Shown piece after piece: positions 62,812-64,000 of a DNA stretch of 64,000 bases; the first letter of the stretch is position 1; each line of letters starts with the position of its first letter. The notes beneath the pieces were generated by a model. It did not search any database. It worked only from the letters and a program-made list of their open reading frames with translations, and was not told the DNA's origin. Both the position numbers and the translations under genes were made by a program. The stretch comes from Eucommia ulmoides (Eukaryota; Streptophyta; Magnoliopsida; Garryales; Eucommiaceae), in assembly GCA_016647705.1 (NCBI GenBank), contig CM028333.1, positions 5,177,616 through 5,241,615 on the forward strand. Reading direction: 5' to 3'.

Positions 62812-63920
62812 TAAGGTTGGTCATGAGCCGGGCTGGGCTCAGCCTAGAGTATTACAAGAAAATGCTAAGCCCGAGCCCGACCCGGCCCTAGGGCCAGCCC
62901 AGCCCTGTAACCAAATACTGTACAAATCTAGGAACAAAACCCTAAACAAATGCCAAATTTATCGACGCCCAACCCTGTAAGCAAATACTGTACAAATCTG
63001 GGAACAAAACCCTTAACAAATGCCAAATTTATCGACAAACCCAATGAGTGAAAGGTAAGGGGTCATTATGCCCTTTCTAAATTGAAATGAAAAAGAACAT
63101 TCTAGGTAGATCTGAGTAGCAAAATAATTCTAAAAACAAAATAACATATGTAGAGAACGGGAGAATAGATTTACAGAGGAAGAGAGAGAGATTAATACCG
63201 ACGGTCGCAATCTGATGTCGCCATAAAAGGCGACGGTGACATCGTACAGTGGAATGCCGTTGGAGCAACGTAGCCTCGTCGCTTTCTCTGTGTCTTCGTC
63301 TATGTTCCGTGTGTCTCTCTCTCTCTATCTTCCATCACCAATGAAAGACAAGGCGACGACGATCTAGTGGAGTGGACCGCCGTCTCTTTGTCGCGCGCTC
63401 TATCTCTGTCTTCGATAACCGATGATCTCGTGGAGTGGCCGATCTAATCTTCTTCAATAGCCAACGGCGATGTCGTGCGATCATATGTCGCCAAAGCTTC
63501 TCCTTTTTTTTCCCCTCTCTATAAATTTAGCTGAATGGTAAAGCAAAAGGAGAATAGCAAAATGGACAAAAGGTCCTTTCTGGAAGCTACTAACAAGTGA
63601 GAATAATTACCAAATTGACCCACATTTTGCCAAATTATTACTTTAACTAAATTTGAAAAATAATAACAAAATTACCTCAAACATAAAATTACAAGATGAG
63701 CACTCAACTCTCTCTTATTATGTTACATACATATATATATATATATAAATGTCCGGGTCAGGCCGAGACTAAACAAAAATTGCCAAACCTAACCCGGCCC
63801 TAAAAATGAATGGGCCTTAGTCCTTGGGCCCTAGCCCTGCCCATGGGCTAAAACACTAAGCCCAAACCCTAAGAAAATGATGATGGGCTGGACGGGCCTC
63901 CAAGCCCATGATCATCCCTA
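62812..63920. mobile_element. Non-autonomous hAT element, GGCCC type, copy 2
   Basis: 1109 bp. Left end TAAGGTTGGTCATGAGCC, right end GGCCTCCAAGCCCATGATCATCCCTA (inverse TAGGGATGATCATGGGC). Perfect 8-bp target duplication CACGAAAT (62804-62811 and 63921-63928). The subterminal regions share GGCCC-rich sequence with 10145-10742, but the interior differs: an about 70-bp direct repeat (62920-63040) and a GC-richer block (63180-63480) not present in copy 1. No transposase ORF. Confidence 0.85.
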
Positions 63921-64000
63921 CACGAAATGATGTAATACAACATAGGTGTTTTAGATGAAAAAGAAAAATTGATTTAATTTTGAGAAAGATGATGTAGTAG

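Overview
This is a nuclear window from a flowering plant, almost certainly a eudicot. It is AT-rich and gene-poor, with two single-copy eukaryotic genes (GT-AG introns) set in a dense nest of plant transposable elements. There are no operons, CRISPR arrays or bacterial features. The species cannot be named from the sequence.

Host genes. (1) Minus strand, 26268-30582: a seven-exon gene for a 202-residue MOG1 / Ran guanine nucleotide release factor-like protein; all six introns are GT-AG and the frame is intact. (2) Plus strand, 50350-55303: a two-exon CULLIN-3 gene of 734 residues, with BTB-binding N-terminal repeats, cullin homology domain and neddylation lysine. Both look functional, and both carry small transposons only in introns. 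They are 20 kb apart and functionally unrelated (nuclear transport versus ubiquitin ligation).

Transposon layout, left to right. 1-610: a palindromic Mutator-like MITE cut by the window edge. 614-1755: minus-strand internal fragment of a non-autonomous LTR family, here called family L. 1762-9971: a SIRE-like copia relative with 2.1-kb LTRs, a broken gag and an extra ORF, but no pol. 9972-13499: plus-strand 3' half of family L, interrupted by a hAT element (10145-10742). 14873-20661: minus-strand Ty3/gypsy chromovirus, complete in structure but full of stop codons. 20842-21776: copia-type LTR. 22464-22719: 3' end of another copia element. 23382-24212: solo LTR. 33172-34500: LINE fragment with a satellite-like tail. 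34971-48213: copia element with a tandemly triplicated integrase segment, into which a full-length family L element (38463-46530, perfect TTATT target duplication) has inserted. 48852-49880: RNase H scraps of a Ty3 element and probably a LINE. 57371-57895: Harbinger-like MITE. 58602-61552: pair of direct repeats enclosing a family L solo LTR (59073-59976, perfect GTAAA duplication). 61662-62429: second copy of the palindromic MITE. 62812-63920: second hAT element (perfect 8-bp duplication).

Most notable: family L, a large apparently non-coding LTR family with four copies here; a SINE whose target duplication includes the 5' splice site of MOG1 intron 4; the pol-less SIRE-like element with its own second ORF and a promoter-like leader; and the triplicated integrase block. 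All coordinates and splice sites were read by eye; no alignment or database search was run.
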